This document shows positions 13,715 through 22,293 of a stretch of 22,698 bases of DNA, piece after piece. The notes below the pieces were generated by a model. The model had not been told where the DNA came from and ran no database searches. It saw only the letters and a program-made list of their open reading frames with translations. The position numbers and the translations under genes are program-made. This DNA comes from Treponema sp. (GTDB lineage: Bacteria; Spirochaetota; Spirochaetia; Treponematales; Breznakiellaceae), in NCBI GenBank assembly GCA_031266095.1, contig JAISBR010000013.1, positions 1 to 22,698 of the forward strand, given 5' to 3'. The first letter of the stretch is position 1, and the number at the start of each line of letters is the position of its first letter.

Positions 13715-15043
13715 CTACCGAACCTTCCAGGTGAACCGAATCCCCGCAGAGAACCGGATACCTGCCGCAAAATCGGCGACCAGGTTTGGATTTGAGTTAT
13801 CACTGAAATAGGATTGCCATGCCAGCTCCCCATAGGGAGCCAATTCGCCTCCGCCCACCTGAAAGATAAAGGGCGCGGCGGTAACGCCTATGGTTCCAAT
13901 TACACTGGTCCCGCCTGAGTAACGCCGTTCGCCGTCGCTTGTGGTCAACGTGGCATCGCCAAAGCTGATGGCGGGACCGGCAAAGACACGGAAGCGGTCG
14001 TCAAAACCCCAGGAAAGGGTGATGGGCAGGCGGAATACCCCCAGCGCGCCGTCATATTCCGGTCGAAGTTCCACGCCAAAAAGCGAAGTCGCACCCATGA
14101 AATGGACCTGTGCCGCTCCACGAAGCTGGGACGCGAAGCCCCGGAAAATGCTCCCGCCCTCAAGCAGACCGTCTTCAAGCAGACCGCCCAAGGAAGGCGC
14201 CACCGCGACGCCAAGCAGGAACCGGCCGCTCTTTTCAGCGGACTGACCGGCTGGTACCGCGTCATCCACAGGAGCGGAACTATCAGGACGTACCGGAACC
14301 CAGGCGCTATCGGCTTCGGCGCTGGTCTTTGGCCGGCCGCCGCTGAAATCGACGGCAGTCGGCCTGACAGCAGTTGCGCTGCCCTCGCTTACGTTTGACC
14401 TTGAGGCATTCGACCTGTCGACATCGGCGGCGCTGGTCACGGCTTTTGGTATTGCGGGAAGCGGATCGGGATTCTCGCCGGCAATATCCCCTTTGGGCAG
14501 CGCCCTTCCCGCCCCAACATAGCGGCTTGCCCAATACTCTTCATCCAAGCCGGAATAGATCACCCCTATTCTCGGTCCCTGAGAAGCGGCATGAATAAAA
14601 CGACTGCCTTCCACAAAAATACCTGCGTGGGATATCTTTCCCGTATTGTCGGTTTTAAAAAATACCAGATCTCCAGGTTGGAGCTGCGTGTTTGGTATTT
14701 TTTCCACCCAGGCATAGAGGCCGGAGGTGGATCGGGGCGGGGAAACCCCTAGCGCGTCATGGAAACTCAGGTATATCAGCCCCGAACAGTCCAGCCCCTT
14801 CTGATCTATCCCTCCATAGCGGTAGGGAGTGTTCTCGTATTTCCCCGCAGCACTCAGTACCTTGGAGCGGGCCTCCCGAAAAGCGGCGGCTCTTTCAGCG
14901 GGCGAGGCGGATGGCCTCGGAGCGAGGGCAAAACCGCCGTCAAGCGGCGCGGCGAACAGTCCCGCAACCCCGTTAAAAATCAATGCCGCCAGTATAAACA
15001 TTGTGCCCTTTGCGTAAGGGCGTACACAAATATTTCGTTTCAT
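13715..15043 (-). CDS. NlpC/P60 peptidoglycan endopeptidase with C-terminal barrel-like domain
   Basis: Cuts peptide cross-bridges of peptidoglycan. The 442-residue product has a basic n-region and hydrophobic core to about residue 32 (signal peptide ending near LFAAPL). An NlpC/P60 domain follows at about 55-180: catalytic Cys86 in GLDCSGLIYLSF, His139 in KISHAGIFV, third polar residue His151 in FIHAAS. Residues 185-270 form a Pro/Ser/Ala-rich linker. Residues 272-442 alternate hydrophobic and polar positions, as in outer-membrane beta-barrels, ending AGIRFSAGIRFTWKVR. The hydrolase may thus be tethered to the outer membrane. A later ATG at 15001 has a better ribosome-binding site (AAAGGG) but would lose the basic n-region, so I keep 15043. 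Confidence 0.85.
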   Translation of the reverse strand: MKRNICVRPYAKGTMFILAALIFNGVAGLFAAPLDGGFALAPRPSASPAERAAAFREARSKVLSAAGKYENTPYRYGGIDQKGLDCSGLIYLSFHDALGVSPPRSTSGLYAWVEKIPNTQLQPGDLVFFKTDNTGKISHAGIFVEGSRFIHAASQGPRIGVIYSGLDEEYWASRYVGAGRALPKGDIAGENPDPLPAIPKAVTSAADVDRSNASRSNVSEGSATAVRPTAVDFSGGRPKTSAEADSAWVPVRPDSSAPVDDAVPAGQSAEKSGRFLLGVAVAPSLGGLLEDGLLEGGSIFRGFASQLRGAAQVHFMGATSLFGVELRPEYDGALGVFRLPITLSWGFDDRFRVFAGPAISFGDATLTTSDGERRYSGGTSVIGTIGVTAAPFIFQVGGGELAPYGELAWQSYFSDNSNPNLVADFAAGIRFSAGIRFTWKVR

Positions 15044-15048
15044 ATCAT

Positions 15049-15054
15049 CTTATA
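15049..15054 (-). promoter_or_regulatory. Possible -10 box of the NlpC/P60 gene
   Basis: TATAAG on the minus strand, five bases before the ATG at 15043. The -35 region is unconvincing. Its position again suggests transcription starting at the start codon. Confidence 0.3.
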
Positions 15055-15113
15055 TCGGCATGTTATTGCACTTTAGCTTGACTTTTCGCATTAAAATGGT
15101 CATTCTCAATGTT

Positions 15114-16901
15114 ATGTCCGATACTAACCAGCAGACCGGGAAACTTGACGCCGGTCGGCGATTGGCGATCATCCGCCACTCCATCAGCCACCTCATGGCC
15201 CAGGCAGTGACCTGCCTCTTTCCGGGGACCAAGGTCGCCATTGGTCCTTCCATTGATAATGGGTTTTACTATGACTTTCTCCTTCCCCGGCCTATAACCT
15301 CCGAGGATCTGCCTGCCATTGAGGTGGAGATGAAGAAACTCATCGATGCCCGCCAGGATTTTGTGAAGGTGACGGTGAGCCGTGAGGATGCTCTGAATCG
15401 CTTTGCCGCCGAGGAGTTTAAAACCGAGCTTATCAACGAATTACCCGTTGATGAGGAGATAACGATTTATGAAAACCGTGACGCCGAGGGCAGGCTCCTG
15501 TGGGCTGATCTCTGCCGGGGTCCCCATGTGGTCAATACCAGGGAGATCAATTCCGCAGCCTTCAAGCTGCAAAGCATAGCCGGCGCCTACTGGCGGGGCG
15601 ATGAAAACCAGCCCATGCTTACCCGTATTTACGGCACCGCCTGGGAAAATCCCAAGGATCTCAAGGCCTATCTGGCTTTTCTTGAGGAGGTTGAAAAGCG
15701 AGATCACCGCCGACTGGGCAAGGAACTTGACCTCTATTCGATCCACGAGGAAGCGGGCGCCGGTCTTATTTACTGGCATCCCAAGGGCGGACGTATACGA
15801 GTTGCCATTGAAGATTTCTGGCGCAAAGAACACTACCGCAGTGGTTACGAGATCCTCTACACCCCTCATATCGGCAAAAGCTGGCTTTGGGAAACCTCCG
15901 GGCATCTGGGCTTTTACAAAGGGAACATGTATTCCCCCATGGAAATCGACAAGCAGGACTACATCATTAAACCCATGAACTGCCCCTTCCATATCATGAT
16001 CTACAAGAACAAGAGCCGCTCTTACCGTGAACTGCCGCTGCGCTGGGCCGAACTGGGTACTGTGTACCGCTATGAACGCAGCGGAGTTCTGCACGGGCTT
16101 TTGCGGGTGCGGGGCTTTACTCAGGACGATGCCCACATCTTCTGTACGCCGGACCAAATGGAAAGCGAGATTCTTGAAGTACTGCGCTTCAGCCTCCATC
16201 TCTGGAAGGTATTCGGTTTCACGGACATCAAAGCATACCTCGCCACCAAGCCCGCCGAAAGCGTGGGCGAGCAGAGCCGCTGGAACGCCGCCCTGGAAAG
16301 TCTCCGCAAAGCCGTGGAGGCCGAGGGACTGGCCTATGAAATTGACGAAGGCGGCGGCGCGTTCTACGGTCCCAAAATCGATCTCAAAATCAAAGATGCC
16401 TTGGGCCGGGAATGGCAGATGACAACCATCCAGTTTGACTTCAACGAGCCTGAGCGTTTCGACATGACCTTTGTAGACGCGGACGGCCAGCATAAGCGTC
16501 CCTATATGGTGCACCGCGCCCTTTTGGGCAGCCTGGAACGCTTCTTCGGCGTGCTTATTGAGCATTTTAGTGGCGCCTTCCCGGTATGGATCGCCCCGGA
16601 GCAGATCGCCGTGATCCCCGTGGCGGAAGGTTTCAATGATTACGCGAAAAAAGTCGTCTCGGAACTTAAAGCCTGGGATCTGCGAGTTACGGCGGAACTG
16701 GACGGCGGCAGGCTCAACGCCAAGATTCGGGACTGCCAGAACCGAAAAATCCCCTACATGCTGATAGTGGGGCAGCGCGAGGCCGACGAGGGAACGGTAT
16801 CCATCCGCCTGCGGGACGGCAGGCAATTGCCACCGATGAAGATCGCTGACTTTGCCGCCTACGCGCTGGGGAAGGCTGAATCCCGGGATCTGGAACTGTA
16901 A
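15114..16901 (+). CDS. thrS: Threonyl-tRNA synthetase lacking the TGS domain
   Basis: Charges tRNA-Thr with threonine. The 595-residue product begins directly with the editing domain: HSISH (His22, His26) and LCRGPH (Cys134, His138) form its active site. The class II core follows, with motif 2 near RYERSGVLHGLLRVRGFTQ (319-337) and zinc ligands Cys290 (MNCPFH), His341 (DDAHIFC) and His467 (VHRALLG). The anticodon-binding domain covers about 495-595. Bacterial enzymes usually have about 640 residues, starting with a 60-residue TGS domain that is missing here. The frame is open from 15060; I take the ATG at 15114 because it best fits where the family homology begins. No ribosome-binding site is visible. 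Divergent from the NlpC/P60 gene with about 70 bases between starts. Confidence 0.95.
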   Translation: MSDTNQQTGKLDAGRRLAIIRHSISHLMAQAVTCLFPGTKVAIGPSIDNGFYYDFLLPRPITSEDLPAIEVEMKKLIDARQDFVKVTVSREDALNRFAAEEFKTELINELPVDEEITIYENRDAEGRLLWADLCRGPHVVNTREINSAAFKLQSIAGAYWRGDENQPMLTRIYGTAWENPKDLKAYLAFLEEVEKRDHRRLGKELDLYSIHEEAGAGLIYWHPKGGRIRVAIEDFWRKEHYRSGYEILYTPHIGKSWLWETSGHLGFYKGNMYSPMEIDKQDYIIKPMNCPFHIMIYKNKSRSYRELPLRWAELGTVYRYERSGVLHGLLRVRGFTQDDAHIFCTPDQMESEILEVLRFSLHLWKVFGFTDIKAYLATKPAESVGEQSRWNAALESLRKAVEAEGLAYEIDEGGGAFYGPKIDLKIKDALGREWQMTTIQFDFNEPERFDMTFVDADGQHKRPYMVHRALLGSLERFFGVLIEHFSGAFPVWIAPEQIAVIPVAEGFNDYAKKVVSELKAWDLRVTAELDGGRLNAKIRDCQNRKIPYMLIVGQREADEGTVSIRLRDGRQLPPMKIADFAAYALGKAESRDLEL

Positions 16902-16975
16902 AGCCGCAGCATCGAACCGAATGTGTCTTTACGTGGAATTTTCTTCAAATTCTGAACAACTTCCGCTGAAAAACT

Positions 16976-17020
16976 CTCCGGCCTCATCCGTCGCAAACAA
17001 GGAGACAGGCCGGGCCGGAG
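16976..17020. terminator. Inverted repeat between convergent thrS and permease genes
   Basis: CTCCGGCC (16976-16983) pairs with GGCCGGAG (17013-17020); an alternative pairing is CCGGCCT with AGGCCGG (17007-17013). It sits between two gene ends and may terminate both, but has no T-run, so the call is weak. Confidence 0.35.
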
Positions 17021-17036
17021 ATATGAAGCGGTTACC

Positions 17037-17948
17037 CTAACTCTTCCCCTTGTCGTAGGGCTGTCCCGATGCTTTGGGGGCGTAGTCCTTCCCGCTGAAC
17101 AACACCAGGGTGATGAGGGTGATAAGATAGGGGAGAGCATTGAAGAATTCCGAAGGCAGGAACTGGAGTCCTTTGATGTTGATGATATTTACCGCCAACG
17201 CGGATGACATACCGAAGAGGAAACTGGAACCAAGGATGCCCAGGGGCAGCCAGCGGCCAAAGGAAACAGCGGCCAGCGCGATAAAGCCTTTGCCGTTGAT
17301 GGTACTCACCGTGTACTGGATGTCCTGGGTAAGGACGATACAGCCCCCGGCCAGTCCGGCGAGGAGTCCGGAAATAAGCACCGCGATGTAGCGGATCTTA
17401 ATGACGTTGACCCCGGCGGAGGCCAGAGCCTGGGGGTGTTCGCCTGCGGCCCGGAGTCTCAGGCCCCAGGGCCGCTTGTACAGCACGAACCAGCTTATCC
17501 CCAGGATGGCGAGGCCTATCCAGATAGTGGGATAGATACCGAACAGGCCTGACTTCATCCCCATGCGATAGTTCTGGCTGCGGTCCATACGGAACAGGAG
17601 CTGGCACACGAATACCGTGATCCCATTGGAGAGGAGGTTGATCCCCGTGCCGGATATCACCTGATCCGCCCGCAGGGTAATAGACGCAAAGGCGTGGATC
17701 AGGGAAAACAGGCAGCCTGCGAGGGAAGCGAGGCCCAGGGCCAGGGGAATCGAAACGCCGATCTTTGTTTCCAGCAGTACATGGGTCACCGCAGCGGTCA
17801 TGGCGCCGATGGCCATAAGCCCTTCCAGAGCGATATTCACCACCCCGGACCGCTCGCAGATCATCCCGCCGACAGCGGCAATAAGAATAGGAGAAACTAT
17901 CATAAAGGTCGAAGGAAGCATATTCCAAATTATCTGAAAGAAAGCCAT
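17037..17948 (-). CDS. pnrE: Nucleoside ABC transporter permease 2
   Basis: A 303-residue inner-membrane permease of the BPD_transp_2 / YufQ type. About eight hydrophobic segments are visible, starting MLPSTFMIVSPILIAAVGG. The family signatures ERSGVVNIALEGLM (near 31-44) and LRADQVISGTGINLL are present. It forms the channel with the permease encoded just upstream. The start at 17948 overlaps that gene's stop in TAATG, nine bases after AGGAGG; the open frame extends to 18068 but those residues are out-of-frame translation of the upstream gene. Last gene of the operon. The symbol follows the T. pallidum pnrA-E system by position and type. Confidence 0.9.
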   Translation of the reverse strand: MAFFQIIWNMLPSTFMIVSPILIAAVGGMICERSGVVNIALEGLMAIGAMTAAVTHVLLETKIGVSIPLALGLASLAGCLFSLIHAFASITLRADQVISGTGINLLSNGITVFVCQLLFRMDRSQNYRMGMKSGLFGIYPTIWIGLAILGISWFVLYKRPWGLRLRAAGEHPQALASAGVNVIKIRYIAVLISGLLAGLAGGCIVLTQDIQYTVSTINGKGFIALAAVSFGRWLPLGILGSSFLFGMSSALAVNIINIKGLQFLPSEFFNALPYLITLITLVLFSGKDYAPKASGQPYDKGKS

Positions 17949-19174
17949 TATCCGTTTCCTCCTTTTTGCGGTACCCGTACAGGGGCCTTGCCGGGCGGGG
18001 TCGTGCCGGCATCCCGCGTCGTTATGGCATGTTCCTGTATGCGGCGGGCCTTTTCCTTCATCTGCCATTCGATGATGATCCGCACCCCGGCGCGCAGTGA
18101 AATAAAGACCACCACCAGGCCCATGATAATCGCCGTGATCTCTTTGGGGATCTGCCGGGACTGCATCAGCGGCTGGGCGGATTTAAGCATGCCGAAGAGG
18201 AGGCCCGCCAAAGCGGTTCCCCAAGCGGTACTGTTGCCCACCAGCGCCACGGCAATACCGTCAAAGCCGTAGCCGTCCTGGGCCGCGAGGATGCGGCCGT
18301 AAGAGAAGACCCCCAGAGAAACCGACGCGCCGGCGAGACCCGCAAAGGCCCCGGCTATTGCCATAGCGGTGGTGATACTGGCGTTCACGTTGATACCGCC
18401 GTAAAAAGCGGCGGCCTTGTTAAGTCCGGTGGCCCGCAGGGAATAGCCCAGCCGGGTTTTTCCCATGATGATCCAGAAAAAGACAATAGCCCCAAGGGTA
18501 AGCCAGAGGCTGTAGTTGAGCCGGGACCCGTTGGTAAGCGAGGCCAGGAAAGGGCTTGTGAGAGTCGCCGTGACAGGGAAGTCCGGTGTTCTGAAGGTGT
18601 TGCTGCCGGGAATCCGCAGAATAATGAGACGATGCAGATAAAAGGCGATGTAGTTCATCATTATCGTGGCCACGACTTCGGAGACCTTGTAGCGGGCCTT
18701 GAAGAAACCTACTATACCGCCCCAAGCCGCACCGGCGATGATCGCCCCCAATACCGCCGCGATCCAGTGCAGGACCGGTATCGGCGGAAAATAGATGGCG
18801 ATAAGCTGAGCTGCGGTCAGGCCCGCGATGTACTGCCCCTCGGCGCCGATGTTGAACAGCCCTGTCCGGGCGGCGAAGGCCATCGAAAAACCGCAGAGAA
18901 TGAGCGGAATGGAACTGACCAGCCATTCCCCTACATAGCGCATATTCTGGATCCCCCGGCGCAGATCAAAGCCGGTCACCACTTGAAGGATCGCCTGGTA
19001 CATACCGCCGGGATTGCGTCCGATGATGATGATGAGCAGCGTCGCGACTAAAAAACCCAGCAATACCACCGCTACTGAAACCAGTCCGTCCGAACCGGTG
19101 AATACCTCAAGTACCCGATCGCTCAGTTTGACGCCGGCCGGGCCGCCGCCATTTTTTTTGCCCGTGTCAGACAT
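17948..19174 (-). CDS. pnrD: Nucleoside ABC transporter permease 1
   Basis: A 408-residue inner-membrane permease, YufP-like. After a charged 35-residue N-terminus, about nine hydrophobic segments follow. The signature FAARTGLFNIGAEGQYIAGL (about 99-118) is diagnostic for the family, and YKVSEVVATIMMNYIAFYL is the matching second loop. A cytoplasmic C-terminal tail of about 40 residues is charged (QMKEKARRIQEHAITTRDAG). The start overlaps the end of the ATPase gene by eight bases, and its stop overlaps the next permease start, so translation is probably coupled. Confidence 0.9.
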   Translation of the reverse strand: MSDTGKKNGGGPAGVKLSDRVLEVFTGSDGLVSVAVVLLGFLVATLLIIIIGRNPGGMYQAILQVVTGFDLRRGIQNMRYVGEWLVSSIPLILCGFSMAFAARTGLFNIGAEGQYIAGLTAAQLIAIYFPPIPVLHWIAAVLGAIIAGAAWGGIVGFFKARYKVSEVVATIMMNYIAFYLHRLIILRIPGSNTFRTPDFPVTATLTSPFLASLTNGSRLNYSLWLTLGAIVFFWIIMGKTRLGYSLRATGLNKAAAFYGGINVNASITTAMAIAGAFAGLAGASVSLGVFSYGRILAAQDGYGFDGIAVALVGNSTAWGTALAGLLFGMLKSAQPLMQSRQIPKEITAIIMGLVVVFISLRAGVRIIIEWQMKEKARRIQEHAITTRDAGTTPPGKAPVRVPQKGGNG

Positions 19175-20681
19175 GGACTCCTCCCATCATCGCGCCGATG
19201 CGCCGCTCGTCAGCCTCCTCCACCGGAAGCACGCCCACCACCTGGCCCTTGGAAAGGGCGGCGATCCGGTCACAGAGGCCCAGAATCTCGTCCAGCTCGA
19301 AGGACACCAAAAGCACGGCCCGGCCTTTGTCCCGTTCATCCAGAATGCGGCGGTGAATGTACTCAATGGCCCCAACGTCAAGGCCCCTGGTCGGTTGAGA
19401 GACTATAAGCAACTCAGGTGACAGATCAATTTCACGAGCGATGATCACTTTCTGCTGATTGCCCCCGGACATGGACTTTACCGGAGTAGCCGGTCCATTT
19501 CCCGCCCGAATATCAAAATCAGCGATAAGACTCTCGGCGTGTTCAGCGATAACCGGAAAATGCAGGAAACCCAGATGATCTGAATAGGGCTGCCTGCGGA
19601 AGCTTTTGAGGATCAGATTTTCGTCAATTCTGAATTCCAGGACCAGGCCATGCTTGTGCCGGTCTTCAGGTACCAGTCCCAGCCCTCCCTCATTCCGGTT
19701 TCTGATGCTTTCTCTGGAGACATCTTTTCCCTTGAGGAGCACCCTGCCGGACTTGACCGGCAAAAGCCCCGCGATAGCCGCGACCAATTCCGACTGACCA
19801 TTACCGTCAACCCCCGCTATGCCTACCACTTCTCCTGACCGTACCTCCAGGGAAAGGCCGTGCACCGCAGGAGTTCCCTTAGGGCCGATTACCGTCAGGT
19901 CTTCTATTTTAAGTACCACGTCGCCGGGCCTGGCTTGTTTCTTCTCTATGAGAAACGTTACCGCCCTGCCGACCATTTTTTCCGCCAGTTCCGCTTCGCT
20001 TGCCTCGCTTACGTTAACGGTGTCTATATATTTTCCCCGGCGCAGCACCGTGCAGCGATCCGCAACGGCTTTTATCTCTTTCAATTTGTGGGTGATAAAG
20101 AGGATGGTTTTTCTTTCGGACTTGAGACGGTGGAAAATCGTCAGCAGTTCGTCAATTTCCTGGGGGGTCAGTACTGCGGTAGGCTCGTCAAAAATAAGAA
20201 TATCCGCATCACGGTAGAGTATCTTGAGGATCTCCACCCGCTGCTGCATGCCTACGGTGATGTTTTCGATCCTGGCCTTGGGGTCCACCGCCAGGCCGTA
20301 GGTTTCGGAAAGTTCCGCCACCCGTTTTTCCGCGCTACGGAGATCCATGTTCCCGAAAGCGTTATGCGGTTCCAGCCCCAGTACGATATTTTCGGTAACG
20401 GTGAAGTTATGTACCAGCTTGAAGTGCTGATGCACCATTCCGATCCGCAGGGCTGTGGCGTCATTAGGGCTGCGGATTTTTACCTCCTCACCCCGTATTT
20501 TGATAAGGCCGCTGTCAGGCTCGTAAAGCCCGAAAAGGATCGACATAAGAGTCGATTTACCGGCCCCGTTTTCCCCGAGGAGGGCGTGTATCTCTCCCTG
20601 CTCAACCCGCAGATTCACCTGATCATTTGCCACCACCCCGGGAAAAACTTTAGTAATTTCCAGCATCTCAATCGCTAACAC
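19167..20681 (-). CDS. pnrC: Nucleoside ABC transporter ATPase with two nucleotide-binding domains
   Basis: A 504-residue fused ATPase, YufO/RbsA-like, powering purine-nucleoside uptake. The first domain has Walker A GENGAGKST (36-44), a VGMQQ signature and Walker B ILIFDEPTAVL. The second domain has GVDGNGQS in place of Walker A (no Lys), a normal signature SGGNQQK and LLIVSQPTRGLD for Walker B (no Asp-Glu pair), so it is probably not a normal ATPase site, as is usual in this family. Translation starts at GTG, five bases after AAGGAGG; an ATG five codons in lacks such spacing. A 146-base gap with hairpins separates it from pnrA. Confidence 0.92.
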   Translation of the reverse strand: MLAIEMLEITKVFPGVVANDQVNLRVEQGEIHALLGENGAGKSTLMSILFGLYEPDSGLIKIRGEEVKIRSPNDATALRIGMVHQHFKLVHNFTVTENIVLGLEPHNAFGNMDLRSAEKRVAELSETYGLAVDPKARIENITVGMQQRVEILKILYRDADILIFDEPTAVLTPQEIDELLTIFHRLKSERKTILFITHKLKEIKAVADRCTVLRRGKYIDTVNVSEASEAELAEKMVGRAVTFLIEKKQARPGDVVLKIEDLTVIGPKGTPAVHGLSLEVRSGEVVGIAGVDGNGQSELVAAIAGLLPVKSGRVLLKGKDVSRESIRNRNEGGLGLVPEDRHKHGLVLEFRIDENLILKSFRRQPYSDHLGFLHFPVIAEHAESLIADFDIRAGNGPATPVKSMSGGNQQKVIIAREIDLSPELLIVSQPTRGLDVGAIEYIHRRILDERDKGRAVLLVSFELDEILGLCDRIAALSKGQVVGVLPVEEADERRIGAMMGGVHV

Positions 20682-20716
20682 TGCGGCCTCCTTAACATTA
20701 AAGCTCTCGGCACACG

Positions 20717-20756
20717 AACCCCGCCGCGAAGTTCGGACCTTCCATACGGCGGGGTT
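20717..20756. terminator. Strong stem-loop between pnrA and pnrC
   Basis: AACCCCGCCG (20717-20726) pairs with CGGCGGGGTT (20747-20756), a perfect 10-bp stem. On the plus strand a TTTCTT tail follows. For the minus-strand operon it may act as a partial terminator or mRNA-stabilising hairpin after pnrA. Confidence 0.5.
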
Positions 20757-20769
20757 TCTTATGTCATAC

Positions 20770-20785
20770 CGGGGAATATTCCCCG
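20770..20785. repeat. 16-bp perfect palindrome after pnrA
   Basis: CGGGGAATATTCCCCG with no spacer, 42 bases downstream of the pnrA stop. With the 20717-20756 stem it forms a two-hairpin barrier before the ATPase gene. Confidence 0.65.
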
Positions 20786-20827
20786 CTGTTAGTCGAAGCG
20801 GTTCCCAAGATCAGGGTTGGAACCGGC

Positions 20828-21949
20828 TCAATCGTCAACCGCTTTCAGGTTCTGCGGAAACCCCGGGATCTTTTTGGCGTCGGCGTTGGTAGCGGCGATA
20901 GTAATCCGGCCGTCAATGATCTGCTGTCGCAGCTCTTCAAGCTGATTTACAATGTCCGCGCTCAGGGCGGGATTGGTGGTGGAATACCCTACGCCGTCTT
21001 TACTGATGTCAAAGGTGATGACTTCACCTTTGAAGGTATTGTTCTTGACCTCGTTAAGGCCATAGATGAGGCTGGTCTCTACCCGCTTGAGCATGGAGGT
21101 GAGTACCGCCGATTCGGTGGAGTTAGGGAGCAGCCCTTCTTCGTGCTGATCTGAGTCGACGCCGATGGACCACACATTTCTACCGGCGGCCCGGTATTCC
21201 TTGGCCTGGGCGATAGTACCGTTACCGCTGCCTCCGGCCGCGGAGTAGATGGCGTAAACTCCGGAATCGTACCAGTTTTTAGCCTGGGTCTTTGCGAGGG
21301 CCGGTTCGCCCCAACTATTCACGTAGTAGTCCACAATTTCGGCGTCGGGGAACACCGAAAGTACACCTTGCACATAACCTACCTCAAACTTGGTGATCGT
21401 CGCGCCGGGCACGCCGCCGATGAAACCGAAATGGGGATTGACGATGCCGTCGGCTTTGGCCTTGAGTGCCGCCGCCGCGCCCACCAGGTAGGAGCCCTCA
21501 TGCTCGGCGTAGACCGCCTCCATGATGTTGGGCGCATTGATCCATCCCACATCAACGATCATGTAGTTTTGATTGGGATTATCGGCGGCAACTTCCCCCA
21601 GCGCGTCGGCCCAGGTAAAGCCGGTGGTGACAATAAGATCATAACCTTCGTCGGTAGCCTGTCTGAGGTTGGGGATGTACATATCCTGGGTTTGGGCGGT
21701 AACCACATCGTAGAAGCTTCCCCGTTTCGTGGCATTGACCCAGGTATCACCGTAATATTCAAGAATCCCCCGCCATGCCGCGGCGTTAAAAGACTTATCG
21801 TCAATGCCTGTGGCGTCGGTCAGGAGCCGGACCGTCACATCCTGACTTGAGTCTGCGGCCGCTCCACTTTGTCGCTGACAGCCGATCAAACACACCAAAG
21901 AAACCGCGACAAGCGCGATCACGTTCAAGTAAAGGAACGATTTTTTCAT
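20828..21949 (-). CDS. pnrA: Purine-nucleoside-binding lipoprotein (BMP family, PnrA/TmpC type)
   Basis: Binds purine nucleosides outside the inner membrane and hands them to the permease pair. The 373-residue product has a signal peptide with lipobox LIGC (Cys24), followed by a Ser/Ala-rich tether. The ligand-pocket signature GIDDKSFNAAAWRG (about 47-60) matches the BMP family closely, and GSGNGTIAQAKEY and VWSIGVDSDQHEEG are the second-lobe counterparts. In Treponema pallidum the homologue binds purine nucleosides; that specificity is carried over by family. Start chosen at 21949 because AGGAGG lies five bases before; a longer frame to 21976 has no such site. First gene of the operon. Confidence 0.93.
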   Translation of the reverse strand: MKKSFLYLNVIALVAVSLVCLIGCQRQSGAAADSSQDVTVRLLTDATGIDDKSFNAAAWRGILEYYGDTWVNATKRGSFYDVVTAQTQDMYIPNLRQATDEGYDLIVTTGFTWADALGEVAADNPNQNYMIVDVGWINAPNIMEAVYAEHEGSYLVGAAAALKAKADGIVNPHFGFIGGVPGATITKFEVGYVQGVLSVFPDAEIVDYYVNSWGEPALAKTQAKNWYDSGVYAIYSAAGGSGNGTIAQAKEYRAAGRNVWSIGVDSDQHEEGLLPNSTESAVLTSMLKRVETSLIYGLNEVKNNTFKGEVITFDISKDGVGYSTTNPALSADIVNQLEELRQQIIDGRITIAATNADAKKIPGFPQNLKAVDD

Positions 21950-21982
21950 AATGTCCTCCTTAAAAATAATTTTCATAATATT

Positions 21983-22011
21983 AGCATAAACCCAATCAAG
22001 GCGCGGGTCAA
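21983..22011 (-). promoter_or_regulatory. Promoter of the pnr operon
   Basis: On the minus strand TTGACC (22011-22006), exactly 17 bases, then TATGCT (21988-21983). A leader of about 25-30 bases with a strong ribosome-binding site follows. This is the most convincing promoter in the window. Confidence 0.65.
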
Positions 22012-22045
22012 CGCTATTTCACCGCAGGGCAATATCATTATAATC

Positions 22046-22103
22046 GAGCTTGTTCCAAAACTAATTGACTATGCGCTAAAGCGCATGGTTTTGGAACAAG
22101 CTC
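22046..22103. repeat. Nested inverted repeat, GTTCCAAAAC type
   Basis: GAGCTTGTTCCAAAAC (22046-22061) and GTTTTGGAACAAGCTC (22088-22103) are perfect 16-bp complements. Inside is ATGCGC-TAAA-GCGCAT (22071-22086). It is a diverged relative of the copies at 2171-2201 and 22152-22182, and lies 35 bases upstream of the pnr promoter. Confidence 0.85.
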
Positions 22104-22151
22104 TTGCGGTTTTTCGGCCTATGGCCTACAAAACTGCGGTTTTTAAAGGAA

Positions 22152-22182
22152 GCTGTTCCAAAAACTGAAGTTTTGGAACAGC
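22152..22182. repeat. Dispersed hairpin element, copy B
   Basis: Arms GCTGTTCCAAAA (22152-22163) and TTTTGGAACAGC (22171-22182). It is identical in arms, loop and near flanks to 2171-2201, twenty kilobases away. Confidence 0.85.
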
Positions 22183-22293
22183 CTCAATCGGCATATACTT
22201 CAGGGTGATCTGCTTTCAGCGCGAGATAAATGCGGACAACTCAAAGGGAAGCAGGGATACCGGAGATTTCAGCTGAGGGGAACGGGAAAGAGT

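Noticed and set aside
13484..13833. Small genes on either strand after the NlpC/P60 stop
   Set aside because: Frames overlap each other and the end of the NlpC/P60 gene, with no start signals and no family resemblance.
15441..16826. 461-residue gene antisense to thrS
   Set aside because: The thrS frame has all catalytic and zinc-binding residues; the antisense frame is a by-product of its codon use.
17949..18068. 40-residue N-terminal extension of the second nucleoside permease
   Set aside because: It is an out-of-frame reading of the upstream permease tail; the ATG at 17948 has AGGAGG at proper spacing.
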